DNA of 43,554 nt from Pseudomonas endophytica (GTDB lineage Bacteria; Pseudomonadota; Gammaproteobacteria; Pseudomonadales; Pseudomonadaceae): assembly GCF_001411475.1 (NCBI RefSeq), contig NZ_LLWH01000161.1, positions 1 to 43,554 on the forward strand, given 5' to 3'. The notes under the pieces were generated by a model. The model was not told where the DNA came from. It worked only from the letters and a program-made list of their open reading frames with translations, and did no database searches. Below, piece by piece: positions 12,100 to 20,974 of the stretch. The translations under genes and the position numbers were made by a program. Position 1 is the stretch's first letter. Each line of letters starts with the position of its first letter.

Positions 12100-12705
12100 A
12101 TGATCAAACGCAATTTGCTGGTGATGGGTCTGGCCGTTCTATTGAGCGCCTGCGGCTTTCAACTGCGCGGCACCGGTGTCAACCAAATGACGATCCCTGA
12201 ATTGGGTGTCAGCGCTCGTAATGCTTACGGCGATACCGTTCGCGAACTGCGCCAAGCACTGGAGCAAAGCGGCGTTAAAGTCACCGACAACGCACCGTAT
12301 AAAATTTTCTTGAGCCGTGAGCAGGAAGATCAGCGCTCTGCCAGCTACACCGGCACGGGCTCGACGGCTGAATACGAGCTGTCCAAGGTCTTGACCTATC
12401 AGATCATTGGCGAAAACAACCTGACGCTGCTCGAGAACAAACTTGAGGTGCACAAGTTTTACCAGCAAAACACCGGCAACATCGCTGGTAGCACCCAAGA
12501 AGCCACGATGGTTCGCAAAGAAATGACCCGTGACCTGGTTCAACAGGTCATGCTGCGCCTGGAGCAACTGACCCCAGCGCGCTTGGCTGAACTGCAAGCC
12601 GTCGCCGATGAAAAAGCGCGCGCAGAAGCTGAGGCCCTTGAGGCTCAACGCAGGGCCGAGGCTGAAACCCCTCAGCAGTCGCCACTCGAACTGCCAAACC
12701 AGTAA
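12100..12705 (+). CDS. lptE: LPS-assembly lipoprotein LptE
   Basis: Outer-membrane lipoprotein that forms the plug of the LptD barrel during lipopolysaccharide export (formerly RlpB). 201 residues. The signal peptide ends with lipobox LSAC, giving an acylated Cys at 19, followed by GFQLRGTGVN, the family hallmark. The middle part (TVRELRQALEQSGVKV, AEYELSKVLTYQIIG, TRDLVQQVMLRLEQL) fits LptE. The last ~35 residues are Ala/Glu/Gln rich and probably disordered. AAGGGGAG lies 6 nt before the ATG. The leuS-lptE-holA order is conserved in gammaproteobacteria. Confidence 0.95.
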   Translation: MIKRNLLVMGLAVLLSACGFQLRGTGVNQMTIPELGVSARNAYGDTVRELRQALEQSGVKVTDNAPYKIFLSREQEDQRSASYTGTGSTAEYELSKVLTYQIIGENNLTLLENKLEVHKFYQQNTGNIAGSTQEATMVRKEMTRDLVQQVMLRLEQLTPARLAELQAVADEKARAEAEALEAQRRAEAETPQQSPLELPNQ

Positions 12706-12710
12706 GGCAT

Positions 12711-12732
12711 ACGGGGCGCTCAGGCGCCCCGT
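12711..12732 (+). other. Perfect GC hairpin between lptE and holA
   Basis: A 9-bp perfect stem, ACGGGGCGC (12711-12719) with GCGCCCCGT (12724-12732), around a 4-nt loop, 5 nt after the lptE stop. The following bases are TATCTATT rather than a T-run, so at most it is a weak terminator and may instead act in mRNA processing. Confidence 0.5.
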
Positions 12733-12748
12733 TATCTATTAAGCGCCT

Positions 12749-13786
12749 ATGAAACTCGCCCCCGCCCAGCTCACTAAACACCTACAAGGCAACTTGTCGC
12801 CGGTCTACATCATCAGCGGCGATGACCCGCTGTTGTGTCAAGAAGCCGCAGACGCCATTCGCACCACCGCCCGCCAGCAAGGCTTTGATGAACGTCAGGT
12901 CTTCAGCGCCGATGCCAGTTTTGACTGGGGCACGTTGCTGCAAGCGGGTGCCAGCATGTCGTTGTTTGCCCAAAGACGCCTGCTAGAGCTACGCCTGCCT
13001 TCCGGTAAGCCGGGTGATAAAGGCGCGGCGGCACTGATCGAATATTGCTCACGCCCAGCTGAAGACACGCTGTTGCTGATTAGCTTGCCCAAGCTCGATG
13101 GCAGTGCGCAAAAAACCAAGTGGGGCAAAGCGCTCGTTGAAGGTCCACAGACTCAGTTCCTACAGATCTGGCCGGTGGACGCCAACCAGTTACCTCAATG
13201 GATTCGCCAACGTCTGTCGCAAGCGGGCTTGGCTGCCAGCCATGACGCGGTAGAACTGATTGCCGCCAGGGTTGAAGGCAATCTGTTAGCAGCCGCTCAA
13301 GAAGTCGAAAAACTCAAACTGATGGCCGAAGACGGGCAAATCACCGTCGAAAACGTGCAGGCTGCGGTGGCTGACAGTGCCCGTTTTGATGTGTTCGGCT
13401 TGGTAGACGCGGTGCTCAACGGCGATGCCGTTCACGCCCTGCGCATGCTCGAAGGATTGCGCGGTGAAGGCGTCGAGCCACCCGTGATTTTGTGGGCGTT
13501 GGCCCGCGAGTTACGAGTACTGGCCAACATTGCCTTGCAATACAGTCAAGGCATCCCGCTGGACAAAGCCTTCAGCCAAGCTCGCCCTCCGGTCTGGGAC
13601 AAACGCAAGCCACTCATGAGCAAAGCTCTGCAGCGTTTTTCGGCACAGCGCTGGGCGCAATTGCTGATGGACGCACAGCGTATTGACGCTCAGATTAAAG
13701 GCCAAGCTGCGGGTTCAGCCTGGAGCAGCCTGAGCCGATTAACGCTACTGATGTGTGGGCAACGTCTGAATTTGCCAGCGGAATAA
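12749..13786 (+). CDS. holA: DNA polymerase III delta subunit
   Basis: Clamp-loader subunit that opens the beta sliding clamp. 345 residues, beginning MKLAPAQLTKHLQGNLSPVYIISGDDPLLCQEA, the usual HolA N-terminus; the AAA+-like domain then has VFSADASFDWGTLLQAG and RLLELRLPSGKPGDKG. The C-terminal collar domain holds EGVEPPVILWALARELR and RRWAQLLMDAQ-like RFSAQRWAQLLMDAQRID. No strong ribosome site is visible before the ATG, which suits translation linked to lptE, although a stable hairpin separates them. A cluster of REP sequences follows. Confidence 0.97.
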   Translation: MKLAPAQLTKHLQGNLSPVYIISGDDPLLCQEAADAIRTTARQQGFDERQVFSADASFDWGTLLQAGASMSLFAQRRLLELRLPSGKPGDKGAAALIEYCSRPAEDTLLLISLPKLDGSAQKTKWGKALVEGPQTQFLQIWPVDANQLPQWIRQRLSQAGLAASHDAVELIAARVEGNLLAAAQEVEKLKLMAEDGQITVENVQAAVADSARFDVFGLVDAVLNGDAVHALRMLEGLRGEGVEPPVILWALARELRVLANIALQYSQGIPLDKAFSQARPPVWDKRKPLMSKALQRFSAQRWAQLLMDAQRIDAQIKGQAAGSAWSSLSRLTLLMCGQRLNLPAE

Positions 13787-13814
13787 ATACAGTCTTAAAG
13801 ACTGCGCTCAAAAG

Positions 13815-13949
13815 ATCCAAAGATCGCAGCTTGCGGCAGCTCCGGGGTTACACCGTTTTGGTGATACCAGAGCTGACGATGACGCGTGTAGGAGCTGCCG
13901 AAGGCTGCGATCTTTTGCAGTTAAAGATCAAAAGATCGCAGCCTACGGT
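13815..13949. repeat. Cluster of three family I REP units
   Basis: A single unit (AAAGATCGCAGC then TTGCGGCAGCTCC, about 13819-13843) is followed by an inverted pair: GTAGGAGCTGCCGAAGGCTG from 13888 and AAAAGATCGCAGCCTACGG ending at 13949. It fills most of the gap between holA and arfA. Just after it TTTTTCAG (13952-13959) pairs with CTGAAAAA (13972-13979), a further possible hairpin before arfA. Confidence 0.8.
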
Positions 13950-14025
13950 GTTTTTTCAGCACTGGACAACACTGAAAAACAGGCCGATGATTTGCGCTTG
14001 TTTTCATCCAGCGAGAGCCAACGCC

Positions 14026-14175
14026 ATGAGCAAGCGCCCCAACAAGGCCAAATCCATTGTTGCCCAACCTCTGTTCCGCAGCCGCCAGGAACGGCCCGCC
14101 AAAGGCAAAGGCAGCTACCGCCGCGAAGCCTTCCAGTCGAAAGACCGGGAGGCTTTTTACTTTCTGGCTGCCTGA
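14026..14175 (+). CDS. arfA: Alternative ribosome-rescue factor A
   Basis: 49-residue protein that recruits RF2 to ribosomes stalled on mRNAs without a stop codon, as a backup for tmRNA. The core VAQPLFRSRQERPAKGKGSYRR matches the ArfA family: PLFR..., then the basic KGKGSYRR that enters the empty mRNA channel. The frame starts at an ATG with a weak purine-rich site (GAGAG). The open frame extends upstream, but there is no family similarity there. An intrinsic terminator lies inside the last third of the gene, before the stop codon, so most transcripts should be non-stop and their product tagged by tmRNA; this is the known self-regulation of arfA. It stands alone between holA and the lytic transglycosylase gene. 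Confidence 0.9.
   Translation: MSKRPNKAKSIVAQPLFRSRQERPAKGKGSYRREAFQSKDREAFYFLAA
14126..14158 (+). terminator. Intrinsic terminator inside the arfA reading frame
   Basis: The arms AAGCCTTCCAGTC (14126-14138) and GACCGGGAGGCTT (14143-14155) pair over 13 positions with one A-C mismatch and one G-T wobble, around a GAAA tetraloop, and run into TTTTT (14154-14158). The arfA stop codon is only at 14173-14175, so termination here gives mRNA lacking a stop. In E. coli the equivalent hairpin is cut by RNase III; the T-run here favours termination, as described for other proteobacterial arfA genes. Confidence 0.88.
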
Positions 14176-14226
14176 CAGCGGGAATGATAAGGTCTGCTTC
14201 TGATTTTGCATTTCCTGGACCTGCGC

Positions 14227-15549
14227 ATGCCTTTAACACATTCACATCGTTGGCCGATGCGCCAACTGATCGTTGCCTCCAGCGTCATTTTGTTAGTCGC
14301 CTGCGCAGAGAAACCCACCGCAGCCGACGCCCAGCCCCTGCCCGCCACTCCTGTAGCGCCTGCTGCGCCGGTGATCGTCAGCAACCCGGTCAGTACTGAT
14401 ATGCCCGAGATCCAGCCCGCTCAGAGCTTTAATGAGTGGCTGAGCGCCTTCCGCTTCAAAGCGTTAGAAGCGGGTATCTCGCCAGCCGTTTTTGACAGGG
14501 TCGTGGATGGCATGACGCCTGACATGAGCGTCATAAAGGCAGACCGCAGCCAACCAGAATTCAGCCGCCCCGTTTGGGAATACCTCGACGGTGCTTTGTC
14601 ACCTTTACGTGTACGCAATGGCCAACGCTTGCTGGAGCAAAACGCCGAACTGCTGACGCGCATAGAGCAACGCTACGGTGTTGATCGTCAGGCGCTGGTG
14701 TCGGTGTGGGGTATGGAAAGCAACTTCGGTACATTCCAAGGCAATAAGTCGGTGATTCGTTCACTGGCCACCCTCGCCTATGAAGGACGCCGCCCAGAGT
14801 TTGCTCAGAGCCAATTGATCGCCGCGCTGAAGATTATTCAAGAAGGCGACGTCACCCCAGAAAAAATGCTCGGCTCTTGGGCAGGCGCCATGGGTCAGAC
14901 CCAATTTATCCCGACCACTTATGAAACCCACGCCGTGGATTTCGATGGCGATGGCCGCCGTGACATTTGGAACAGTTCCGCCGATGCCTTGGCCTCGACC
15001 GCACATTACCTGCAAAGCTCAGGCTGGAAGCAAGGCCAGCCGTGGGGGTTTGAGGTTAAATTGCCGACCGGGTTTGATTACGCACTGGCCGATGGTGCCG
15101 TGCGCAAAAGCGTCAGTGAATGGCAGCAACTGGGCATCACGCTGCCTGCTGGGGCCCAAACACCTGCGGGGTCATCAGACCTGAGCGCGACCTTGTTGCT
15201 GCCTTCTGGGTATCGTGGTCCGGCATTTTTGGTACTGGATAACTTCCGCGCCATTCTGCGTTACAACAACTCGTCATCGTACGCTCTCGCGGTAGGCTTG
15301 CTGTCGCAACGTTTCAACGGTGGTGGGGTTATTTTGGGCGAGTGGCCAAAAGACGATCTGCCCCTGAGTCGTACCGAGCGCATTGAGTTGCAAACCTTGC
15401 TTACCCAGCGCAATTACGATGCAGGCGCGCCTGACGGCATTATTGGCGCCAACACCCGAAAAGCAATTCGTAATGCGCAACAGGCATTTGGATGGCCGGC
15501 TGACGGGTATCCGACGCATAAATTGCTTGAGCGTTTGCGCAGTCAGTAA
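14227..15549 (+). CDS. Lipoprotein lytic murein transglycosylase, MltB family with peptidoglycan-binding domain
   Basis: Cleaves the MurNAc-GlcNAc bond of peptidoglycan, forming 1,6-anhydro ends, from the periplasmic face of a membrane. 440 residues. The signal peptide ends with lipobox LVAC (Cys 26 counted from the ATG at 14227). The SLT_2 catalytic domain covers about residues 60-360, with catalytic E164 in VWGMESNFGTFQGN, and GAMGQTQFIPTTYETHAVDF and RRDIWNSSADALASTAHYL. A C-terminal PG_binding_1 domain reads ELQTLLTQRNYDAGAPDG. A TTG at 14206 and an ATG at 14257 are alternative starts; no ribosome site decides. It is distinct from the mltB gene at 20974. Confidence 0.92.
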   Translation: MPLTHSHRWPMRQLIVASSVILLVACAEKPTAADAQPLPATPVAPAAPVIVSNPVSTDMPEIQPAQSFNEWLSAFRFKALEAGISPAVFDRVVDGMTPDMSVIKADRSQPEFSRPVWEYLDGALSPLRVRNGQRLLEQNAELLTRIEQRYGVDRQALVSVWGMESNFGTFQGNKSVIRSLATLAYEGRRPEFAQSQLIAALKIIQEGDVTPEKMLGSWAGAMGQTQFIPTTYETHAVDFDGDGRRDIWNSSADALASTAHYLQSSGWKQGQPWGFEVKLPTGFDYALADGAVRKSVSEWQQLGITLPAGAQTPAGSSDLSATLLLPSGYRGPAFLVLDNFRAILRYNNSSSYALAVGLLSQRFNGGGVILGEWPKDDLPLSRTERIELQTLLTQRNYDAGAPDGIIGANTRKAIRNAQQAFGWPADGYPTHKLLERLRSQ

Positions 15550-15559
15550 GCGTAGGTAT

Positions 15560-15697
15560 AAAGATCGCAGCCTTCGGCAGCTCCTACAGTGACTCCTTTA
15601 AGCGCACAGACCTGCTTTTTGTAGGAGCTAGCGCAGCCTGCGATCTTTAGATCTTCTACCGCAACATCAAAAGATCGCAGCCTTCGGCAGCTCCTAC
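15560..15697. repeat. Cluster of three family I REP units
   Basis: Units at 15561-15587 (AAGATCGCAGCCTTCGGCAG then CTCCTAC), 15621-15648 (GTAGGAGCTAGCGCAGCCTG then CGATCTTT, opposite orientation, one changed base pair in the core) and 15668-15697 (AAAAGATCGCAGCCTTCGGC then AGCTCCTAC). They occupy the convergent gap between the transglycosylase gene and ldcA. Confidence 0.82.
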
Positions 15698-15727
15698 ACG
15701 GTTTTGTGGCACACACGAAACCTGTGG

Positions 15728-16684
15728 TTAAAACTGGGCCTTGAGCACTACTTCCTGCTCCAACACCAGTTGCTGGTTGTCAGCGTCTAGGCGCACTAGC
15801 GCGCCCATCGGCAAGGTGATGTTCGGGTCGCAATGCCCACTGCGCCAGCCGGCCAACACGGGGATGTTCAATGGCCCCAATTCCTGCCTGAGCAACAGCT
15901 CCAACCTCTGCACATCAACCCCGGCAATGTCGCCCACCAAGACGCCACGTACTTGGCCAAGCTTGCCTGCCTGACGCAAATGGGTGAGCAAACGGTCGAC
16001 TCGGTACAACGGCTCGTTAACGTCTTCGATAAACAAGATGCTGCCCTGCCCCTCCAGCTCAAAGGCCGTGCCGAGGGTGGCGCAGATCATTGAGAGGTTT
16101 CCGCCGATTAATCGGCCTTGGGCAACGCCAGGCGCAAGGGTGGTCAACGGATACGCAGTAGGATGCTCAAGCAATGTCGGTTGTTGCCCGCTAAGCATGC
16201 GCAGTAGGGAGGATTCAGTCGGTGGTTGTTTGTGAGCCAGCAAGTCGGCATTCAGCATGGCTCCGTGGAAGGTCACAAAGCCCGCGTAACGGGTGATTGC
16301 CACGTGCAGCGCGGTGATGTCGCTGTAACCCACAAAGGGCTTGGGATGGCGTCGCAGCAACTCGAAATCAATGTTTTCAAGTAAGCGTGAACAACCGTAA
16401 CCTCCGCGTACGCACAAGATCGCATCCACACTGTCATCGGCGAATGCATCGTGTAAATCGCGTAAGCGCACGGTATCTGAGCCGGCCAAGTAACCGTCTT
16501 TCTCCCAAACACCCGGAAATACCTTCAGCTGATAGCCGCGGGCATCCATCCATTGGGTAGCGCTTTGCAGGTCGAATTCGCAGGAGCCAGCCGGGGCGAT
16601 CAGGCCGATCACCCCGCCAGCAGGCAGCGCGGGCACCGCGCTCAAGGTCGGTAAAGACACGGGCGCAGCGAGCCGGCTGTTCAT
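15728..16684 (-). CDS. ldcA: Murein tetrapeptide LD-carboxypeptidase
   Basis: Cytoplasmic serine peptidase of family S66 that removes the terminal D-Ala from recycled L-Ala-D-Glu-mDAP-D-Ala tetrapeptides. 318 residues. Motifs: GLIAPAGS near the N-terminus, the nucleophile S99 in RGGYGCSRLL, FVGYSDITALHVA, FIEDVNEPLYRVDRLL and the histidine in GWRSGHCDPNITLPMG. It starts 4 nt after the lipA stop and is probably cotranscribed with it. Its substrate comes from the recycling route that also uses Mpl, encoded at 36825. Confidence 0.93.
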   Translation of the reverse strand: MNSRLAAPVSLPTLSAVPALPAGGVIGLIAPAGSCEFDLQSATQWMDARGYQLKVFPGVWEKDGYLAGSDTVRLRDLHDAFADDSVDAILCVRGGYGCSRLLENIDFELLRRHPKPFVGYSDITALHVAITRYAGFVTFHGAMLNADLLAHKQPPTESSLLRMLSGQQPTLLEHPTAYPLTTLAPGVAQGRLIGGNLSMICATLGTAFELEGQGSILFIEDVNEPLYRVDRLLTHLRQAGKLGQVRGVLVGDIAGVDVQRLELLLRQELGPLNIPVLAGWRSGHCDPNITLPMGALVRLDADNQQLVLEQEVVLKAQF

Positions 16685-16688
16685 GATG

Positions 16689-17729
16689 TTAAGAACCTAC
16701 CAAGATGTCTTTAACCAATTGGGCTTGTTCGTCAGCGTGGTACGAAGAGCGCACCAGCGGCCCCGAAGCGACGTTTTTGAAGCCCATTTTGTAGCCTTCT
16801 TCGGCGAACCAAGCGAAGGTGTCCGGGTGAACAAAACGCTGCACCGGCAAGTGGCTACGTGAAGGTTGTAGGTACTGGCCCAAGGTCAGCATGTCGATGT
16901 CGTGTTCGCGCATGCGCTGCATCACTTCAATGACTTCTTCATCGGTTTCGCCCAAGCCAAGCATCAAGCCAGATTTAGTCGGAATGTGCGGCATCATTTG
17001 CTTGAAGCGTTGCAACAGGGTCAAAGACCACTGATAGTCAGACCCTGGACGCGCAGCCTTGTAGAGGCGCGGCACGGTTTCGAGGTTATGGTTAAACACG
17101 TCTGGCGGCTCAGCTGCGGTGATGTCCAACGCAATGTCCATACGGCCACGGTAATCCGGGACCAGTGTTTCAAGCATCACGTTCGGCGACAAACGGCGAA
17201 TTTCACGGATGCAGTCGGCAAAATGCTGAGCCCCACCGTCGCGCAGGTCATCGCGGTCTACCGAGGTGATAACCACGTATTTTAAGCGCAGGTCAGCAAT
17301 CGCAATGGCCAGGCTTTCTGGTTCGTTAACGTCCAGCGGTTTTGGACGGCCGTGGCCAACGTCGCAGAACGGGCAACGACGGGTGCAGATATCACCCATG
17401 ATCATGAACGTTGCCGTACCGCCCGAGAAGCACTCGCCCAAGTTAGGGCAGGAGGCTTCTTCACACACGCTATGCAGCTTGTGTTTACGCAGCAACGCCT
17501 TGATGCGGTCGACTTCCGGCGACACCGGAATGCGTACACGAATCCAATCCGGCTTTTTAGGCAATTCGGTGGTCGGAATGATTTTTACCGGGATACGTGC
17601 AACCTTTTCGGCACCGCGCAATTTAACGCCAGTCTCAACCTTGGAACGGGCCTCTTGCGCACGGGCCACACGTTCTGAGATATCCAGCGTGGGAATCAGG
17701 GTTTGAACAGCGTCTTGCGCAGTAGTCAT
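16689..17729 (-). CDS. lipA: Lipoyl synthase
   Basis: Radical-SAM enzyme that inserts two sulfurs into octanoyl groups on E2 subunits and GcvH. 346 residues, slightly longer than E. coli LipA because of an N-terminal extension of about 30 residues. The auxiliary cluster motif has C89, C94 and C100 ([12 protein letters not shown]) and the radical-SAM motif has C115, C119 and C122 (CTRRCPFC). The serine ligand of the family is expected in the C-terminal [14 protein letters not shown]. It lies 1 nt downstream of lipB, so the two lipoylation enzymes are made together. Confidence 0.98.
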   Translation of the reverse strand: MTTAQDAVQTLIPTLDISERVARAQEARSKVETGVKLRGAEKVARIPVKIIPTTELPKKPDWIRVRIPVSPEVDRIKALLRKHKLHSVCEEASCPNLGECFSGGTATFMIMGDICTRRCPFCDVGHGRPKPLDVNEPESLAIAIADLRLKYVVITSVDRDDLRDGGAQHFADCIREIRRLSPNVMLETLVPDYRGRMDIALDITAAEPPDVFNHNLETVPRLYKAARPGSDYQWSLTLLQRFKQMMPHIPTKSGLMLGLGETDEEVIEVMQRMREHDIDMLTLGQYLQPSRSHLPVQRFVHPDTFAWFAEEGYKMGFKNVASGPLVRSSYHADEQAQLVKDILVGS

Positions 17730-17730
17730 A

Positions 17731-18384
17731 TCAGTCTATTCCGCCCGTTAGGGTCGTCTGCTCAGCATAGTCGAGGTGTTTGACGAGCTGCGCACGCAGC
17801 TGGACACCTACCTCGGCAAATTCAATCGGCCCTGCATGGTCACGCAACTGGGTCATTGCCAGCCCCGCATAACCACAGGGGTTAATCCGTCTAAACGGTT
17901 CAAGGTCCATGTCCACGTTCAGGGCCAGACCATGAAATGAGCAACCATTGCGAATGCGCAGGCCCAAGGATGCGATTTTCGCACCGTCGACATACACGCC
18001 CGGCGCATCAGCTTTGGCGGCCGCTGTGATGCCGTAACTGGCCAGCAGGTCGATCAGGCACAGCTCCATCCGACTTACCAGCTCGCGGACACCAAAGCCC
18101 AGACGGCGTACATCCAGCAAGAGGTAAGCGACCAACTGCCCCGGCCCGTGATAGGTCACTTGCCCGCCACGGTCTGACTTAACCACCGGGATATCACCCG
18201 GCAACAACAGATGCTCGGCCTTGCCAGCCTGACCTTGGGTAAACACCGGCGGATGCTGCACCAGCCAGACCTCGTCTTGGGTGTCTGGCTTATGCTTGCG
18301 CTCGTCAGTGAAACGTTGCATCGCAAGCCAGGTGCGCTCGTAATCGAGCCGACCTAACTCGCGAATACCCAAGACCTGCGACAT
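17731..18384 (-). CDS. lipB: Octanoyl-[acyl-carrier-protein]-protein octanoyltransferase
   Basis: Moves octanoyl from ACP to lipoyl domains, providing the LipA substrate. 217 residues. It contains the family signature [19 protein letters not shown], and the catalytic pair K137 ([11 protein letters not shown]) and C170 (RINPCGYAG). The ATG at 18384 was chosen: the stop of the DUF493 gene shares its first base (TGATG), giving re-initiation. A GTG one codon upstream is possible. The order DUF493 gene, lipB, lipA is the same as ybeD-lipB-lipA in E. coli. Confidence 0.97.
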   Translation of the reverse strand: MSQVLGIRELGRLDYERTWLAMQRFTDERKHKPDTQDEVWLVQHPPVFTQGQAGKAEHLLLPGDIPVVKSDRGGQVTYHGPGQLVAYLLLDVRRLGFGVRELVSRMELCLIDLLASYGITAAAKADAPGVYVDGAKIASLGLRIRNGCSFHGLALNVDMDLEPFRRINPCGYAGLAMTQLRDHAGPIEFAEVGVQLRAQLVKHLDYAEQTTLTGGID

Positions 18385-18659
18385 CACAACACCATGTGCA
18401 CGAAGCCGGAAGCTCGCAATTCGCTGTTGATGTTGTACAGCTGGTCTTGATCAGTCGCCACGATGTGCAGCTGAATCGTGGTGTACTTGCCATTGGTGCT
18501 TTGGCGCTCGTCAATACGTTCGTCATTGATCGTGGCGTGCTTTTTAACGATGGCGATGATCTTGTCTTTGTTACCAACACCCGTGTCACTGATCACCTTA
18601 ACCGGATAATCAGTTTGAGGAAATTCGATCTTTGGCGCCTTTACTTCGGTATCGGTCAT
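18384..18659 (-). CDS. DUF493 family protein (YbeD-like)
   Basis: 91-residue small protein beginning [19 protein letters not shown] and containing [32 protein letters not shown] and [12 protein letters not shown], the DUF493/YbeD pattern, an ACT-like ferredoxin fold. YbeD sits next to lipB in many bacteria and a regulatory role in lipoate metabolism has been suggested but not proved. An upstream ATG at 18737 would add a 26-residue Cys/Tyr-rich extension unlike the family, so 18659 was preferred. It follows dacA on the same strand and overlaps lipB by one base. Confidence 0.92.
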   Translation of the reverse strand: MTDTEVKAPKIEFPQTDYPVKVISDTGVGNKDKIIAIVKKHATINDERIDERQSTNGKYTTIQLHIVATDQDQLYNINSELRASGFVHMVL

Positions 18660-18737
18660 GGCGTATTGGCCTCGTAAGCCCGGAACTACAGAGTACCCCC
18701 ATGCTCGATAAGCACAGGGGCACGCAGGGGTGTGCAA

Positions 18738-19895
18738 TCAGTTGAACAAGCCGTAGAAGAATAGACGGATGCTATCCCACACGCGGCGGAAAATACCACC
18801 TTCCTCAACCGGTTCAAGTGCAATCAGGTCGGAGCTGTGGATAACTTTGTCATCCAGTTTGACTTCTACCTTGCCGATCACATCACCTTTGGCGATAGGT
18901 GCCATCAACTGCGGGTTCATGGTCATGCTCGCCGCCAGCTTTTTCAACTGGCCTTTTGGCAAGGTCAGGCTCAGGTCATCCGCCAGACCGGCTTTAACTT
19001 GGTGCGTGGTGCCTTTCCAGACCGGTGCTTGAGCCAGCTCAGTGCCTTTCTGGTAGAAGGTTTGGGTTTCAAAGAAACGGAAACCATACGTCAGCAGCTT
19101 TTGAGTTTCGGCAGCACGTGCCGCTTCGCTGTTGGTGCCGAATACCACGGCGATCAGGCGCATGCCATCACGTACCGCCGAAGACACCATGCAATAGCCT
19201 GCTTCCTCAGTGTGGCCGGTTTTCAGACCATCAACGGTCTTGTCACGCCACAGCAACAGATTGCGGTTAGGCTGTTTGATGCCATTCCAGAAGAACTCTT
19301 TTTGCGAGTAAATCGCGTAGTGAGTTGGGTCTTCATGAATAATGGCGCGTGCCAGCAACGACATATCGTGGGCCGACGAGTAGTGATCTGGGTTCGGCAG
19401 GCCAGTCGGGTTCATGAAGTGACTGTTGGTCATCCCCAAGTCGCCAGCGGTTTTGTTCATCATGTCGGCGAAGGCGTCTTCGCTACCGGCGATGTGCTCA
19501 GAAAGCGCAACGCTGGCGTCGTTACCCGACTGGATGATGATCCCGTGGAGCAAGTCGCTCACCGATACTTGGCTGCCCACTTTGATGAACATGCGCGAAC
19601 CACCTGTGCGCCAAGCGTTCTCGCTGACAGTCACCGGATCCTCTTCGCCAATCTGACCGCGACGGATTTCTAGGGTCGCGATGTAAGCGGTCATCAGCTT
19701 GGTCAAGCTGGCTGGAGGCAGACGCTGGTCACCATTGTTTTCAACCAGCACGTTACCGCTGTTGGCATCCATCAGAACGTAAGATTTGGCGGCCAGCTGT
19801 GGCGGCGACGGCATCATCTCGACTGCCCAAGCAGCAGGAGTGATGATCAGCGGTACAAGCAGGCACAGGCGTTTGGCAAAGGTGGTGATGTTCAT
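18738..19895 (-). CDS. dacA: D-alanyl-D-alanine carboxypeptidase (PBP5/6 type)
   Basis: Periplasmic DD-carboxypeptidase that trims pentapeptides and is held to the inner membrane by a C-terminal amphipathic helix (FRRVWDSIRLFFYGLFN). 385 residues. A signal peptide ends AAWA. Active-site motifs: S63-K66 (PASLTK), S123-G124-N125 (QSGND) and K225-T226-G227. A PBP5 C-terminal domain follows from ~290. The ATG at 19895 is preferred over one at 19922 because GAGAGACGG precedes it directly and the signal peptide is then normal. In P. aeruginosa the equivalent gene is called dacC. Confidence 0.95.
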   Translation of the reverse strand: MNITTFAKRLCLLVPLIITPAAWAVEMMPSPPQLAAKSYVLMDANSGNVLVENNGDQRLPPASLTKLMTAYIATLEIRRGQIGEEDPVTVSENAWRTGGSRMFIKVGSQVSVSDLLHGIIIQSGNDASVALSEHIAGSEDAFADMMNKTAGDLGMTNSHFMNPTGLPNPDHYSSAHDMSLLARAIIHEDPTHYAIYSQKEFFWNGIKQPNRNLLLWRDKTVDGLKTGHTEEAGYCMVSSAVRDGMRLIAVVFGTNSEAARAAETQKLLTYGFRFFETQTFYQKGTELAQAPVWKGTTHQVKAGLADDLSLTLPKGQLKKLAASMTMNPQLMAPIAKGDVIGKVEVKLDDKVIHSSDLIALEPVEEGGIFRRVWDSIRLFFYGLFN

Positions 19896-19981
19896 CCGTC
19901 TCTCGAGTTTGCTAATAGACACTTACCCTCGCGGGCAAAACTTTTCTGGCAGCCGTGTAACGGGCCGCCGCGTATTCACTG

Positions 19982-20974
19982 TTACTGGTCGGTCACAACA
20001 CTGGGCTGACCCAAGTTGGCCGAACGTACGCTTTGTTGCGTTTGTTGCACCTCACCTACCGAGGCTATTGGCCCCATGCGAACACGGTGAAGGGTTTGCT
20101 GATTGCGCACAATCGAGCTGATAAACACAGGAGCGCTGACCATGCTACTGAGTTTGGAGCGAAGTAATTCAGCGGCATCAGGATTGGCGAAAGCGCCCAC
20201 TTGCAAGTAGGTGCCCGGGCCTTTGCGGGCAATTGCCGGCGCAATGACATCAGCCGCATGCTGTTGCGGCGGCGGTGTCCACTGTTCGACCTTGCCGGTT
20301 GAAACCGTCGGCGCAGGCGCTGCTTGTGCCATGGCAGGTTCATTCAACATCAACGGGGCCGGACGACCACGGGCTGCCCACCACGCTTGCGGGTCAATGC
20401 CTTCAACCTTGACATGCGCAGTGCCCGTTTCGGCGTAACCGAGCTTCTTGGCCGCTGCGTAAGACAAGTCGATGATGCGGTCCGAATAGAACGGCCCACG
20501 GTCGTTGACGCGCAAGATCACGGTTTTGCCGTTGTCCAGGTTGGTCACTTTGACGTAACTGGGCAGCGGGAGCGTTTTATGAGCGGCGCTCATCCCGTAC
20601 AGGTCATACACCTCGCCATTAGCGGTGTTTTGGCCGTGAAACTTGGTGCCATACCAAGAGGCGGTCCCTGAAGCCACGTAGTTTTTGGACTCTTGAATCG
20701 GGAAATAACTCTTGCCCAAAACGGTATACGGATTGGCCTTGTACGCCCCCGTGTGCAGGGTCGGGGTAGCGTCTGGAATACGCGAAACGTCGACATCCCA
20801 CCATGGCGCGCCGTCTTTGTGCGCGCGGTTGATGTCCAGACCAGGTTTAGCGCTGATGGTCCCCGAGGTTTTCGGGGGCGTGCTCGGGCGGTTGCTCGAG
20901 CAACTCACCACCAGCAGCGCGGCCGCCGCGCAGGCCGCGATTTTCAGAGGTGTGCGGATCGCTAAAAACGGCAT
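19982..20974 (-). CDS. rlpA: Septal-ring lytic transglycosylase RlpA
   Basis: Outer-membrane lipoprotein that cleaves denuded glycan strands at the septum; in P. aeruginosa RlpA has this activity. 330 residues. Lipobox VVSC gives acylated Cys 25. The double-psi beta-barrel domain covers about residues 95-190 (GTASWYGTKFHGQ, AAHKTLPLPSYVKVTNLDNG, RVNDRGPFYSDRIIDLS). A C-terminal SPOR domain (YLQVGAFANPDAAELLRSKL) binds denuded peptidoglycan. Its ATG shares one base with the mltB stop (TAATG), a tight translational coupling. Confidence 0.96.
   Translation of the reverse strand: MPFLAIRTPLKIAACAAAALLVVSCSSNRPSTPPKTSGTISAKPGLDINRAHKDGAPWWDVDVSRIPDATPTLHTGAYKANPYTVLGKSYFPIQESKNYVASGTASWYGTKFHGQNTANGEVYDLYGMSAAHKTLPLPSYVKVTNLDNGKTVILRVNDRGPFYSDRIIDLSYAAAKKLGYAETGTAHVKVEGIDPQAWWAARGRPAPLMLNEPAMAQAAPAPTVSTGKVEQWTPPPQQHAADVIAPAIARKGPGTYLQVGAFANPDAAELLRSKLSSMVSAPVFISSIVRNQQTLHRVRMGPIASVGEVQQTQQSVRSANLGQPSVVTDQ

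Noticed and set aside
13753..14025. Upstream extension of the arfA frame
   Set aside because: The extension is made of REP sequence and the end of holA in another frame; ArfA homologs start at MSK.
18837..19673. 278-codon open frame opposite dacA
   Set aside because: Antisense shadow; dacA has all three penicillin-binding motifs on the other strand.
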